From assembly GCF_900188155.1 (NCBI RefSeq), contig NZ_FZOG01000009.1, positions 1-64,000 on the forward strand: a DNA stretch of 64,000 nt, in the 5' to 3' direction. Both the position numbers and the translations under genes were made by a program. Positions 25,143 through 34,234 of the stretch are shown piece after piece (the first letter of the stretch is position 1; the number at the start of each line of letters is the position of its first letter). The notes below the pieces were generated by a model that was not told where the DNA came from, did no database searches, and was given only the letters and a program-made list of their open reading frames with translations. This DNA comes from Pseudomonas segetis. GTDB taxonomy: Bacteria; Pseudomonadota; Gammaproteobacteria; Pseudomonadales; Pseudomonadaceae.

Positions 25143-26060
25143 TCAAGCACTGCGCGCATAGAGTGCTGGTTTTGCATGTGCCAGTGCTTGATTGAGGCGC
25201 TGCAACAAGCTTTCTGCGTCGTCCTGCAGGGCCATTACGCAGGCCACGCTGGCGCGCAATTGCAAGCGCTCGCCGTGCGCGCGGGCCTTGTGCGCGAAGT
25301 GCTCAACACTCAGGCGCAAGTCCTCGGCCAGCTGCTGTGCCTGGCGTTCGCCGGTGTGCGGCAGCATGACCACGAAGCGATCACCGGCCAAGCGACAGAG
25401 CAAGTCCTGATGGCGCAGGTTAAGCACTAACAACTGACTCAGGGCTTGTAGTACACGGTCGCCCTCGGCATGGCCATGCAGATGATTGATCCGGCTGAAG
25501 TTATCGAGATCGAGGATCACAAGTGACAAGGGCTGTTGTGCGCTACGTGCCTGACAAAGAGCCTGGTCCAAGTGCTGGCGCAGGTACTCGGCGGTGTTTA
25601 ATGGGGTTAGCGAATCGAACAAGCGGTGTTCGCGGAACAGCCGTTCACGCTTTTCCATTTGCGCGCTAATCGCCAGCTGCTCACGGTGCCAGTGATAGAT
25701 GCCCAGTGTCAGCAGGAGCAGGCCAAATGGCATAGGCGCTGACTCCATCCAGTGATCCCAGACGATGCTGTCAGGCAGGCGGATAAATTCGTCTAGGGTA
25801 TCGACCCACCAAGAAAAAAACACCAGCCCCAGGCCCATGGCCAAGAAGCTGGTAACCCGTCCCGCAGGACGACTCTTGAGTACCAGTCCTAACCAGGTCA
25901 GGCACAGCAGCGTCGAGCCGCCCTCGCCAAGGATATCCAGCCAGACCCATTCGCTCATCGGCTTTATATGGCCGGCAGCAAGGTGCAACAGCAGCGCAAG
26001 GTTTGTGGCGAGCAAAAGTACGACCAGTTTCAGGCGATGCAGTTTGAGCAAGGTGGTCAT
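25143..26060 (-). CDS. Membrane GGDEF-domain protein, degenerate active site
   Basis: This 305-residue inner-membrane protein has about four hydrophobic segments in the first 125 residues (for example KLVVLLLATNLALLLHLAAG) and a C-terminal GGDEF domain. The first metal-binding Asp is kept (ILDLDNFSRIN), but the GGDEF motif reads AGDRF (about residues 224-228), losing the first Gly and the Glu. The inhibitory-site motif RxxD (RHQD) remains five residues before it. It is therefore probably a c-di-GMP-binding or signalling protein rather than an active cyclase. The start at 26060 (MTTLLKL) is favoured because it places the first membrane helix normally; an upstream ATG at 26123 is possible. It is co-transcribed with the AraC gene. 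Confidence 0.8.
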   Translation of the reverse strand: MTTLLKLHRLKLVVLLLATNLALLLHLAAGHIKPMSEWVWLDILGEGGSTLLCLTWLGLVLKSRPAGRVTSFLAMGLGLVFFSWWVDTLDEFIRLPDSIVWDHWMESAPMPFGLLLLTLGIYHWHREQLAISAQMEKRERLFREHRLFDSLTPLNTAEYLRQHLDQALCQARSAQQPLSLVILDLDNFSRINHLHGHAEGDRVLQALSQLLVLNLRHQDLLCRLAGDRFVVMLPHTGERQAQQLAEDLRLSVEHFAHKARAHGERLQLRASVACVMALQDDAESLLQRLNQALAHAKPALYARSA

Positions 26061-26297
26061 GGGTGCAGCGTCCAGGTGGCTAAGCCTGCAGCACAACAGA
26101 GTCTTGTTACTAAATGGTTGCAATGGGGGAGGTCAGTTTGGCTCAGTTGGACGCGCAATTTTTTAGATAAAAGTGGTTCTACCTCCGCTACGAAGCGGGT
26201 TTGCGCATCAGGGCTGAGCCGTTCACCTCGACAAGGCCAGGTCATTTCGGCTCAAAACCCCGGACAAACCCCGTGTTTAGGGGCTTGTGCTGCTGGC

Positions 26298-26315
26298 CTG
26301 TCATCTAACTGTCAC
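26298..26315 (+). promoter_or_regulatory. Pho box (PhoB binding site) for the phytate locus
   Basis: CTGTCATctaaCTGTCAC has two 7-base PhoB half-sites with the canonical four-base spacer; only one position departs from the consensus. It lies 70 bases before the TonB-receptor ATG, at the right distance to replace the -35 element of a promoter. It implies induction by phosphate starvation. Confidence 0.85.
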
Positions 26316-26385
26316 GCCGCACTTCTAGCTTGCGCTGCAGATCGCCGGGCAATACCCGGCCAGCAGGCTTATCTGGGAGAGCAGT

Positions 26386-28902
26386 ATGCATAAGCACCAA
26401 CTCAATGCCCGTCGCGTCGGTTTTCATATCAGTGCTTTGGCGCTGGCTGTGGCCATCACTCCGTTGTGGGCTAGCGAGGCCGAGCACGTCAATGTGGTCG
26501 GTCAGGCCGCTAGTCTGGACCAGGCCCTGAAAGAGCAGCGCCGCGCGGATCAAATTGAGAGTGTTGTGCATGCCGATGGCGTGGCGCAACTGCCTGACCA
26601 GAACGCCGCCGAAGCCGTGCAGCGCCTGCCTGGCGTTTCTGTTGAGCGTGATCAGGGCGAGGGACGTTTTGTCAGCGTACGTGGCTTGGGGCCAGATCTT
26701 AACAGTGTGACCATCAACGGTACGCTGGTTCCGTCGCCAGACAGTGATCGCCGAGCCGTTGCGCTCGATGTATTGCCGGCAGAACTGGTGCAGTCGCTGT
26801 CGGTGGTCAAGACGTTGACACCTGATATGGACGCCAACTCCCTGGGTGGCACCATTGAGGTCGAGAGCCTGTCTGCATTCGACCATAAAGGCCTGTTCTA
26901 CACGGGTACTGGCGAGGCCAGCTACGACGATAACACCGACCAGACCAGTCCGAAATTTTCTGGTGCCATCAGCGACCTGTTCAGCCTGGGCGGTGGTGTG
27001 GATAACTTTGGCGTGGCCGCGGCCTTAAGCGTGCAGCAACGTGACTTTGGCTCAGACAATGTCGAGACCGGTGGCGATTGGGATTTCTCCGATGGCGACC
27101 GGTTGCAGCAGTTTGAGCAGCGTGATTACGACATTCGTCGCGAGCGCAGCGGCCTGGGGCTGAACTTCGACTATCGACCAGACGACTACTCAAGCTACTA
27201 CTTGCGCACGCTGTACAGCCGCTTCAAAGACACCGAAACGCGCAACGCCGCCGGGGTTGAGTTTGCCGACGCGCAGCTTGCTGGCGAACAGGGCGAGGCT
27301 GAGGGCTGGCGCGAGTTGAAGGACCGGGAAGAAACTCAGGAAATCCAGTCGTATGTGTTTGGTGGCGAACGTTTTATTGGCCAGTGGACGCTGCAAGCCC
27401 AGGCGGGCTACAGCAAGGCCAACCAAGATACACCCGGGCATATAGGGGGCGCAGTATTTGAAGGTCTTGATGATTTCGCCGACAGCGGTTTTAGCAACAC
27501 GAAAAAGCCGCGGCTGACCATCGGCGACGACTTCTACGACCCGAGTAATTTTGCGCTCGATGAAGTCGAGTGGGCCGAAGAAAACACCGAGGATACCGAG
27601 AAAAATATCAAGCTCGACATAGCCCGTGACTACGACCTGGCAGGTAATGCCGCGCAAGTTAAATTCGGCGGCAAGCTCAGCCGTCGCGACAAGGACAACG
27701 ACACCAACATCTGGACTTATGAAGACCTTGGCGACTTCGGTTTCAGCGATGCGCAACTGAATATGGACGCGTTCAGCAAAGGTGATGTCGACTACAGCCT
27801 GGATCGGTTTGGCCCTGGCTTGTCAGCAGGGAGGATTGAAGACCTGATCTCGGGCCTGGATCGCAATAGCTTCTATAACGAGGAGGAATCGCGGGTTAAT
27901 GACTTCAAAATGAGCGAAGACATTGACTCGGCGTACCTGATGCACAGCCTCGACATCGACGACTTGAGCGTGATTGTTGGTGTGCGTTATGAAGGCACTA
28001 AGTTCGATGCCAAAGGCACGGGCCTGCGCGATGGCAACTATGAAGCCATCAAGTCGAAGAATGAGTACCACAACTGGTTGCCTGGCCTGCACCTACGCTA
28101 CCAACTGGATAAGGATACCCAATTGCGCGGCGCTATTACCCATTCGGTGGTGCGCCCGACCTTCGGCCAGTTGGCGCCAGGCTTCGTGATTGATGGTGAT
28201 GAAGCCAGCTTTGGTAATCCTGAGCTTGATCCGCTGGAGTCTCGTAACTTCGACCTGGGTATCGAACATTACCTGGGCCGGGCTGGGGTGGTGTCGGCGT
28301 TCCTGTTTTACAAAGACATCGACAACTTCGTCTACAACGCTGACCTGTCGGGCACCGGAGCCTGGCTTGATTTTGCCGAGGCCAATACCTTCGCCAACGG
28401 AGACAGCGCTGATCTTTACGGCCTTGAGCTGGCCTACTCGCAAAAATTCGATTGGCTTCCTGCGCCCTGGAACGGTTTGCTGATGGGCGCCAACGCCACG
28501 TTCAGCCGCTCTGAGGCGACCATTACCGGTAGCGATGCGGCAACGGGTGGAAGCCGTTCGCGGGACATCGACTTGCCGTTTCAGTCGGACACCATTGGCA
28601 ACCTGATGCTCGGATGGGAAGACGAAAAGCTTAGCCTGCGCCTGTCTGCCAACTACAAATCCGACTACCTGTACGAAGTGGCGAGCATCAACGACAAGGC
28701 CCACGACCAGCATGTGGATGATCAGGTCTTTGTCGACTTCAGCGCGGGTTACTTCCTGACCAAAGGCCTGCAGCTGCGCTTTGAAGCGCAGAACATCACC
28801 GACGAAAACTACTACGTCTATACCGGCAGCCGTTCCTACAACGCGCAGTACGAAGAGTACGGCCCAACCTACAAGCTCGGCCTGACCTACACCAACTTCT
28901 GA
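26386..28902 (+). CDS. TonB-dependent outer-membrane receptor (phytate locus)
   Basis: This 838-residue receptor has a signal peptide (ending near PLWASEA), a TonB-box-like EHVNVVG, a plug domain (about 45-165, with NAAEAVQRLPGVSVERDQGEGRFV split over the family motif and VSVRGLGPDLNSVTINGT), and a 22-strand barrel ending in an aromatic residue (LTYTNF). It is of the TonB-Xanth-Caul type that imports organic compounds, not a siderophore receptor by its neighbours. It lies behind a Pho box and directly before a phytase lipoprotein and a private ExbB-ExbD-TonB set, so phytate or a lower inositol phosphate is the likely ligand. GGGAG precedes the start. Confidence 0.9.
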   Translation: MHKHQLNARRVGFHISALALAVAITPLWASEAEHVNVVGQAASLDQALKEQRRADQIESVVHADGVAQLPDQNAAEAVQRLPGVSVERDQGEGRFVSVRGLGPDLNSVTINGTLVPSPDSDRRAVALDVLPAELVQSLSVVKTLTPDMDANSLGGTIEVESLSAFDHKGLFYTGTGEASYDDNTDQTSPKFSGAISDLFSLGGGVDNFGVAAALSVQQRDFGSDNVETGGDWDFSDGDRLQQFEQRDYDIRRERSGLGLNFDYRPDDYSSYYLRTLYSRFKDTETRNAAGVEFADAQLAGEQGEAEGWRELKDREETQEIQSYVFGGERFIGQWTLQAQAGYSKANQDTPGHIGGAVFEGLDDFADSGFSNTKKPRLTIGDDFYDPSNFALDEVEWAEENTEDTEKNIKLDIARDYDLAGNAAQVKFGGKLSRRDKDNDTNIWTYEDLGDFGFSDAQLNMDAFSKGDVDYSLDRFGPGLSAGRIEDLISGLDRNSFYNEEESRVNDFKMSEDIDSAYLMHSLDIDDLSVIVGVRYEGTKFDAKGTGLRDGNYEAIKSKNEYHNWLPGLHLRYQLDKDTQLRGAITHSVVRPTFGQLAPGFVIDGDEASFGNPELDPLESRNFDLGIEHYLGRAGVVSAFLFYKDIDNFVYNADLSGTGAWLDFAEANTFANGDSADLYGLELAYSQKFDWLPAPWNGLLMGANATFSRSEATITGSDAATGGSRSRDIDLPFQSDTIGNLMLGWEDEKLSLRLSANYKSDYLYEVASINDKAHDQHVDDQVFVDFSAGYFLTKGLQLRFEAQNITDENYYVYTGSRSYNAQYEEYGPTYKLGLTYTNF

Positions 28903-28985
28903 TGCGCTGTCTCTGGCCCGGTGTGGCTGAGTACCACCGCTCGCCTTAAAACATCGCCAAGCTTTATCACAAGGACTTTTTTTCA

Positions 28986-30923
28986 ATGAACGCGTTGTTT
29001 ACTCGCTCTCTGTTAGTCGCCGCTCTGTCCCTGACGGGTTGCGATCAGATGCCCTCTCAAGTCCTGGCGGCTGATGCCAGCGTGGTACTTAGCCCTTGGA
29101 ATGAGTTGCCTCAGATTGAGGCCGAAACACTGCGCTTCGTCCCGGCCGAGACAACGGCGGGTGCTGATCTGTTTATCGCCGCCAGTGAAAGCCGTGGCCT
29201 GCTTGTGCTTGATGGCAAAGGTGCGGAACTGGCCCGCTTGCCCGGTAATTACTCGGCCCTGGACAGCCGCAAGGCGGGTGACAGCCTGATTGTCGCCAGC
29301 ATCAATAACAGCACCCAGCAAGCGACATTGGTTGGGCTTGATCTACCCGCTCGTAAATGGGGGCATACGCTAGCACTGCCTGCTCGAGATTTTGCCGTAG
29401 CCGGGCTGTGTCTTTACCGCGACGAGGCGAACAACCTGTTTCTGTTTCTGGTTGGCGAGGAGGGCCGGGGAGAGCAGTGGCTGGTTGGTACGGCCAATCG
29501 CTTGAGTGCCAGTGCCAGACAAGTGCGGCGCTTGCCCCTACCGCCACAGGCGGAATACTGCCATGCAGATGACAGCGCTGACAGGCTCTTTGTTAACGAA
29601 GAAAATCTTGGGCTGTGGGCTTATCCTGCCCACCCCGAGGCGGATGCCAGTCGTGTGCCCGTCGATATGCGCGCGCCCTATGGTCGGCTAAAAACCAGCG
29701 CCGGAGCCATGGCAAGTGTCCCTGGCGGCCTGCTGGTGCTTGATCCTTCCGCCCGAGCGTTACACCTCTATCAACAGCAAGGTGAGCATTGGCGCTCAGT
29801 GGGCCCCGTACAGTTGCCCGGCGTGAAAGAACCTGAGCATATTGCTGTGCAGTCCACCGCAGCGGGTTTGCAGGTACTGCTACAGGATGACGCCAGTGGC
29901 CACTTCTATCAGGGCCTGTTGAACTGGCAACCGAGCCCCGTAAGTACTGCACCGGTGTTGCCAAATGTGGCGGCCATAGCTCAGACCGAACCGGTCGGTC
30001 GCCAAGGCGATGCGGCAGATGATCCTGCTATTTGGGTGCATCCAACCCAGCCGAGCTTGTCGCGAGTACTCGGCACTAACAAGAAGCAGGGGCTGCTTTC
30101 CTACGACCTTAACGGCAAGTTGCTGCAAGACCTGCCAGTCGGGCGCCTGAACAATGTCGATCTGCGGGCTGACTTCAGCCTTGCTGGGCGAACGATTGAC
30201 CTGGCTGTTGCCAGCAACCGCGATAACAACAGTATCAGCCTGTTCGCCATAGACCGTTCCAACGGCACGATTAGCACCGCAGGTGAGATTCCGACACCGC
30301 TCAAAGAGATCTACGGCATCTGCTTGTTTCAGCCGCAGCCGGGTGAGTTGTATGCCTTTGCCAACGACAAGGATGGCAGCTTCCTGCAATACCGATTGAG
30401 CGATGCCAACGGCAAGTTGGCTGGCAAGCTGGTTCGTCGTTTCGCAGTTGCCAGCCAGCCAGAAGGCTGCGTTGCCGATGATCAACAGCAACGATTGTTT
30501 ATCGGTGAGGAGGATGTTGGCGTCTGGGCGGTTGATGCCCGTGCTGATGGCTCCACCGAGCTGAGCTCGGTGCTGGCGGTCGGTGATGTACTCAAAGCCG
30601 ACGTAGAAGGCCTGGGGCTTTATCAAGCCGCAAAGCACAGTTATCTGCTGGTTTCCAGCCAAGGCAACGACAGCTATGTGGTGCTTGATGCCATGCCTCC
30701 TTATGCCATTCGTGGTGCCCTGCGTGTCGGCCTGAATGGGGCGCTGGGTATTGATGGGGCCTCTGAAACCGATGGTCTTGAAGTCACTTCCGCCAACCTT
30801 GGCGGCCCATGGGGCAAAGGCATGCTGGTGGTGCAAGACGGCCGCAAGCGCATGCCTGAGACGACCCAGAACTTCAAGTTCGTGGCCTGGAGTCAGGTTG
30901 CTGAGGCGTTGCATTTGCAATGA
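28986..30923 (+). CDS. Beta-propeller phytase lipoprotein, double domain
   Basis: This 645-residue secreted lipoprotein (signal peptide with lipobox SLTGC, mature Cys about residue 19) has two propeller halves. The C-terminal half (about 335-640) is a full 3-phytase: DDPAIWVHP, GTNKKQGLLSYDLNGK, NNVDLR, QPEGCVADD, IGEEDVGVW and SQGNDSYVV are signature segments that bind calcium and phytate. The N-terminal half (about 35-320) is related but lacks these residues, so it is probably a non-catalytic binding domain. Double-domain phytases are known in other bacteria. It releases phosphate from phytate at the outer membrane. AAGGA precedes the ATG, and it follows the TonB receptor by 83 bases. Confidence 0.9.
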   Translation: MNALFTRSLLVAALSLTGCDQMPSQVLAADASVVLSPWNELPQIEAETLRFVPAETTAGADLFIAASESRGLLVLDGKGAELARLPGNYSALDSRKAGDSLIVASINNSTQQATLVGLDLPARKWGHTLALPARDFAVAGLCLYRDEANNLFLFLVGEEGRGEQWLVGTANRLSASARQVRRLPLPPQAEYCHADDSADRLFVNEENLGLWAYPAHPEADASRVPVDMRAPYGRLKTSAGAMASVPGGLLVLDPSARALHLYQQQGEHWRSVGPVQLPGVKEPEHIAVQSTAAGLQVLLQDDASGHFYQGLLNWQPSPVSTAPVLPNVAAIAQTEPVGRQGDAADDPAIWVHPTQPSLSRVLGTNKKQGLLSYDLNGKLLQDLPVGRLNNVDLRADFSLAGRTIDLAVASNRDNNSISLFAIDRSNGTISTAGEIPTPLKEIYGICLFQPQPGELYAFANDKDGSFLQYRLSDANGKLAGKLVRRFAVASQPEGCVADDQQQRLFIGEEDVGVWAVDARADGSTELSSVLAVGDVLKADVEGLGLYQAAKHSYLLVSSQGNDSYVVLDAMPPYAIRGALRVGLNGALGIDGASETDGLEVTSANLGGPWGKGMLVVQDGRKRMPETTQNFKFVAWSQVAEALHLQ

Positions 30924-31058
30924 CTGTCATCAGTCGGTAATCGCCATGTAATCCAATGGCCAATATTTCACAGCACCGATTTCAGCCGTTGAGGCTGGGG
31001 TCAACGGCAGATCGCCGTCGCCATGCATGCGGCGGTGCGTAACAGCAGGAGCATCATC

Positions 31059-31766
31059 ATGCACAGCACTCTCGAACAAATGACCGTCTGGAGCCTGATT
31101 GGCGACGCCAGCTTACTGGTCAAGTTGGTCATGCTCATTCTCTTGCTCGCCTCATTGGCGAGTTGGTATCTGATTATCCAGCGCAGTTTGTTGCTTGGGC
31201 GCAGTGAGCGGTTGCAGAAAGATTTTCTCAAGTGCTTTCGTCAGCAAAGTGATCTTGGCCAGCTTTACCGTGAAGGTGCAGAACAGGCCGATAGCGACGC
31301 TGTGCTCGAGTGTATTTTCCGCGCCGGTTACGGCGAATTTGCCCAGCTTCAACGCAAGGCTGGAGCTACCCCCGAGGCGCTGATTGATGGGGTTGAGCGC
31401 GGCATGCTGGTCGCTATTGCCGAGCAGGAAGAGCGCCTGGAAAAGGGCCTGCCGTTCCTGGCCACTGTTGGCTCGGTCAGCCCTTATATCGGGCTCTTCG
31501 GCACCGTCTGGGGAATCATGAATTCATTTATCGGCCTGTCACAGGTGCAGCAGGCAACCTTGTCGACCGTTGCGCCCGGGATCGCCGAAGCGTTGATCGC
31601 CACAGCCATTGGATTGTTCGCAGCGATCCCTGCGGTAGTTGCATACAATCGTTTTGCCGCCCGTGTAGCTACGCTGAGCTCGCGCTTCTATGCCTTTGGC
31701 AACGAGCTGCAGGGCCGTTTACAACGCAAGCTGCAGTCATCGCCGAATCTGTCCCAGGCAGCCTGA
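31059..31766 (+). CDS. MotA/TolQ/ExbB-type proton channel protein
   Basis: This 235-residue inner-membrane protein has three spans. One is near residues 18-38 (LVKLVMLILLLASLASWYLII); the other two lie in the conserved C-terminal region (LPFLATVGSVSPYIGLFGTVWG and GIAEALIATAIGLFAAIPAVVAYN). That region is the ExbB/TolQ signature. It is closer to TolQ in wording but stands with ExbD and TonB genes behind a TonB receptor, so it probably energises that receptor. ATG 31059 was chosen over one 12 codons earlier because CAGGAG lies just before it. The ExbD gene starts ten bases after its stop. Confidence 0.9.
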   Translation: MHSTLEQMTVWSLIGDASLLVKLVMLILLLASLASWYLIIQRSLLLGRSERLQKDFLKCFRQQSDLGQLYREGAEQADSDAVLECIFRAGYGEFAQLQRKAGATPEALIDGVERGMLVAIAEQEERLEKGLPFLATVGSVSPYIGLFGTVWGIMNSFIGLSQVQQATLSTVAPGIAEALIATAIGLFAAIPAVVAYNRFAARVATLSSRFYAFGNELQGRLQRKLQSSPNLSQAA

Positions 31767-31776
31767 GGAGGGCTTT

Positions 31777-32220
31777 ATGCGTAAACCTCACAGCAAGTAC
31801 GCGGCCAAGGCAGAGATGAATGTGGTGCCTTATATCGACGTGATGCTGGTCCTGCTGGTGATCTTTATGGTGACCGCACCCATGCTCACTCAAGGCGTCA
31901 AGGTTGAGTTACCCAAGGTCGCTGCCGAGGCATTGCCCAGCGATAGTCAGCAACAGGTGCTTACGCTCTCGGTACAGGCCGACGGCGGCTACTACTGGAA
32001 CCTTGGCCCAGAGCTGGACATAGACAACCGGGGCGACAGTGCAGTGGATCTACAGGAGATGACGACCAAGGTTGGCGAACTGCTCGCTGCCCGAGGCGAT
32101 ACTCAGGTGTATATCCGTGCCGACGGTGCTGTCGATTATTCACGCGTGGTCGCCGGCATGGCCGCATTGCAGCAGGGCGGGGTAACCAACCTCGGGTTGA
32201 TCACCGAGGCGCCACAGTGA
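31777..32220 (+). CDS. ExbD/TolR-family biopolymer transport protein
   Basis: This 147-residue protein has one N-terminal membrane helix carrying the proton-pathway Asp (MNVVPYIDVMLVLLVIFMVT) and a periplasmic C-terminal domain with the family ending VDYSRVVAGMAALQQGG. It forms the proton-driven motor with the ExbB-type protein. GAGGAGGG precedes the ATG. Its stop overlaps the GTG start of the TonB gene. The C-terminal domain is of TolR type. Confidence 0.92.
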   Translation: MRKPHSKYAAKAEMNVVPYIDVMLVLLVIFMVTAPMLTQGVKVELPKVAAEALPSDSQQQVLTLSVQADGGYYWNLGPELDIDNRGDSAVDLQEMTTKVGELLAARGDTQVYIRADGAVDYSRVVAGMAALQQGGVTNLGLITEAPQ

Positions 32221-33026
32221 GTGCCGTGCTGATGTCCGGCCAAGGTTATAGCCTGTGGACACCGAATGCGCATAACTGGCGTAATTTCACCGCTGCCGGG
32301 GTTGCAGTAGGTGTGCATGCCATGGTCTTGGCTTTGTTGCTGGCGCAATGGCCAAGCGATACACCTGATGCGCCCAAGGTACGCACCTTGACCACCCAGC
32401 TGATTAGTTTGCCGGTGCCTGCGCCTGCTTTGCCGGACATCAGCCCCCCGCCAGAGCCGGTGGTTGTACCGCCCGTGACGCCTGCTAAACCGATTGAACC
32501 GGTCGAAGCACCGAAACCGGATCCACGCATTCAGCAACAGAAGCTGGAGCAAGCTGCATTGGCGCGTAAACGAGTGGCTGAGCAAGAACGCAAGCGCGGA
32601 CTGCAACGTGAACAACAACGCATTGCCGAGCAGCAGGCGTTGGCACGTCGCGAAGCTGAAGCCCAACAACGCTTGGCCCTGGAGCAGGCGCGTCAGCAGC
32701 AGGAAGCGGCTCTTGCGGCTGAGCGTGCACGTCAGGCTGAAGCCGCTGCGGCTGCCAGCCGTCAATACCTGCCAATCTCCAAGGAGGCACCGGATTACCC
32801 TGATCGCGCCCTGGACAAGAACATCGAAGGCGACTGCACTGTCAGCTATAGAGTCAATCCTCAAGGTCGAGTGGAGAACCCGCAGGTTATTGGCGATTGC
32901 CACCCGCTATTTGTCCGGCCTTCACTCTCTGCTGCGAAAACCTTTCGCTATCAACCGCGCGTGGAAAACGGCAAGGCGGTCGCGGTGGATGGGGTAAAAA
33001 ATACCTTCCACTACCGTATTGAGTGA
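32217..33026 (+). CDS. TonB-family energy transducer
   Basis: This 269-residue protein has one membrane span (about residues 22-44), then a proline-rich stretch (PVPAPALPDISPPPEPVVVP). A long charged Gln/Glu/Ala/Arg coiled coil (about 105-185) follows, and a C-terminal TonB domain has YPDRALDKNIEGDCTVSY and a final FHYRIE. The coiled coil is TolA-like, while the end domain is TonB. GTG at 32217 overlaps the exbD stop (GTGA), with GAGG at a good distance. It transmits energy to outer-membrane receptors and by position serves the phytate receptor. Confidence 0.88.
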   Translation: MSAVLMSGQGYSLWTPNAHNWRNFTAAGVAVGVHAMVLALLLAQWPSDTPDAPKVRTLTTQLISLPVPAPALPDISPPPEPVVVPPVTPAKPIEPVEAPKPDPRIQQQKLEQAALARKRVAEQERKRGLQREQQRIAEQQALARREAEAQQRLALEQARQQQEAALAAERARQAEAAAAASRQYLPISKEAPDYPDRALDKNIEGDCTVSYRVNPQGRVENPQVIGDCHPLFVRPSLSAAKTFRYQPRVENGKAVAVDGVKNTFHYRIE

Positions 33027-33170
33027 GCGCTGGCGTGGGCGCCCTGCATGCGTCGTTCAGTTGCAAGGTGTCGCACAAGGTCTATCCCCTGCCGGGCCAC
33101 CTTTGGGAACGATGTTGGGGGCGTCTACCAAAGGCTGTGCTTTATCATCAGTTCAAGTCGCGTGCAGCCT

Positions 33171-33212
33171 CCGTCTTGCCGCTACATCCGCAGAAGCGTA
33201 GCGGCAAGACGG
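33171..33212. terminator. Long perfect inverted repeat between convergent genes
   Basis: CCGTCTTGCCGCTAC (33171-33185) pairs perfectly with GTAGCGGCAAGACGG (33198-33212) around a 12-base loop. It lies between the TonB gene and the convergent hydrolase gene. There is no T-run, so it may be a factor-assisted terminator or a repeated extragenic element. Confidence 0.5.
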
Positions 33213-33224
33213 AAGCCGGAACCG

Positions 33225-34148
33225 TCAGTAATCCCAGAAGGCCGCGATCCAGCGGAAACCTTCGCCCTCGATCGCGACCCGGCCGACAGATGGGAATGGC
33301 AAGTGCGTTGCCACGAACAGCTCGCCGCTGGCCGCGGCTTCTTGCATCAGGCGCACGCGAACACGCACGGACTCCTCGGGGTCATGTTCAAAACCATTGT
33401 GCCAATCGGGGTGTTCGAAGGCGACGGGAAACAAGGCATCACCAGCAAAGGTCAAGCGCTGGCCGCCGGAGTTGATGTAGACCACGCTGTGCCCGGGTGT
33501 GTGGCCGCCTGTAAGTTTGGCCAGCACGCCAGGTGCCACTTGGTATTCATCGTCGAAGGTGCGCACATTGTCCTGGTACTGCTTGATGAATTCAGCGGCA
33601 GTCGAACGCAGCACTTCAGGCACGGGTGCCGGCATGGAGGTCAAGGAGAAGTCAGGTGACTTCCAGAACTCGACTTCGGTAGCGGCAACGTGGATGCGGA
33701 CATCTGGACGCAAGCGGTTCTTCACTTCCTCGACCAGCAGCCCGCCAATATGGTCCATATGCATGTGGGTGATGATAATGTCGGTCACGGAGCCAAGGTC
33801 AATACCGGCAGCTTCCAGGCGCTTGGGAAATTGTCCGGCACGCGGAAACCCAGGAAACTGGCCGCCCAGTCCGGCGTCAACCAATATGGTCTGCTCGCCG
33901 CTACGCACCACCAGTACGTTCAGTGCCCAGTCGAATGCGTCCGGGCCCAGGAACATGTCTTTGAACCAGGCTGCACGTGCATCCGGGTCCGCATTGGTGG
34001 ACATCGTTTCGGTAGGCAGGGGCAGGACGCCGTCGCTCACCACCAGCACGTCAATATCGCCAACCCGTAGGGCGTAGCGCGAAGGTACAAGCTCTTCAAA
34101 GCCTGCTTTGCCAGTGATGGCCGGGGTTTGGGTCTGATGCATTGTCAT
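33225..34148 (-). CDS. Metallo-beta-lactamase-fold hydrolase
   Basis: This 307-residue hydrolase has the two-metal motif THMHMDHIGG (about residues 115-125), further ligand His in LTGGHTPGHS, Asp in FAGDALFP and a late THLPFPS. The layout resembles the methyl parathion hydrolase/lactonase-like branch, but the substrate is unknown. There is no signal peptide. The start at 34148 has GGAG seven bases upstream; an earlier in-frame ATG at 34166 lies before the ribosome site. The neighbouring haloperoxidase-like gene on the same strand ends upstream at 34235, and the two may share a transcript. Confidence 0.87.
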   Translation of the reverse strand: MTMHQTQTPAITGKAGFEELVPSRYALRVGDIDVLVVSDGVLPLPTETMSTNADPDARAAWFKDMFLGPDAFDWALNVLVVRSGEQTILVDAGLGGQFPGFPRAGQFPKRLEAAGIDLGSVTDIIITHMHMDHIGGLLVEEVKNRLRPDVRIHVAATEVEFWKSPDFSLTSMPAPVPEVLRSTAAEFIKQYQDNVRTFDDEYQVAPGVLAKLTGGHTPGHSVVYINSGGQRLTFAGDALFPVAFEHPDWHNGFEHDPEESVRVRVRLMQEAAASGELFVATHLPFPSVGRVAIEGEGFRWIAAFWDY

Positions 34149-34234
34149 GGTCGTTCTCCATTGCATGGGTGCAGAGTCTCAAGTGAAAAATGCGCCCGGC
34201 CTGCAGCAGGTAGCGGTTGGGCGCAGCAGCCTGG

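Noticed and set aside
33019..33659. Several overlapping plus-strand frames after the TonB gene
   Set aside because: They overlap the metallo-beta-lactamase-fold gene on the other strand and cross a long inverted repeat; their sequences are arginine-rich shadow translations.
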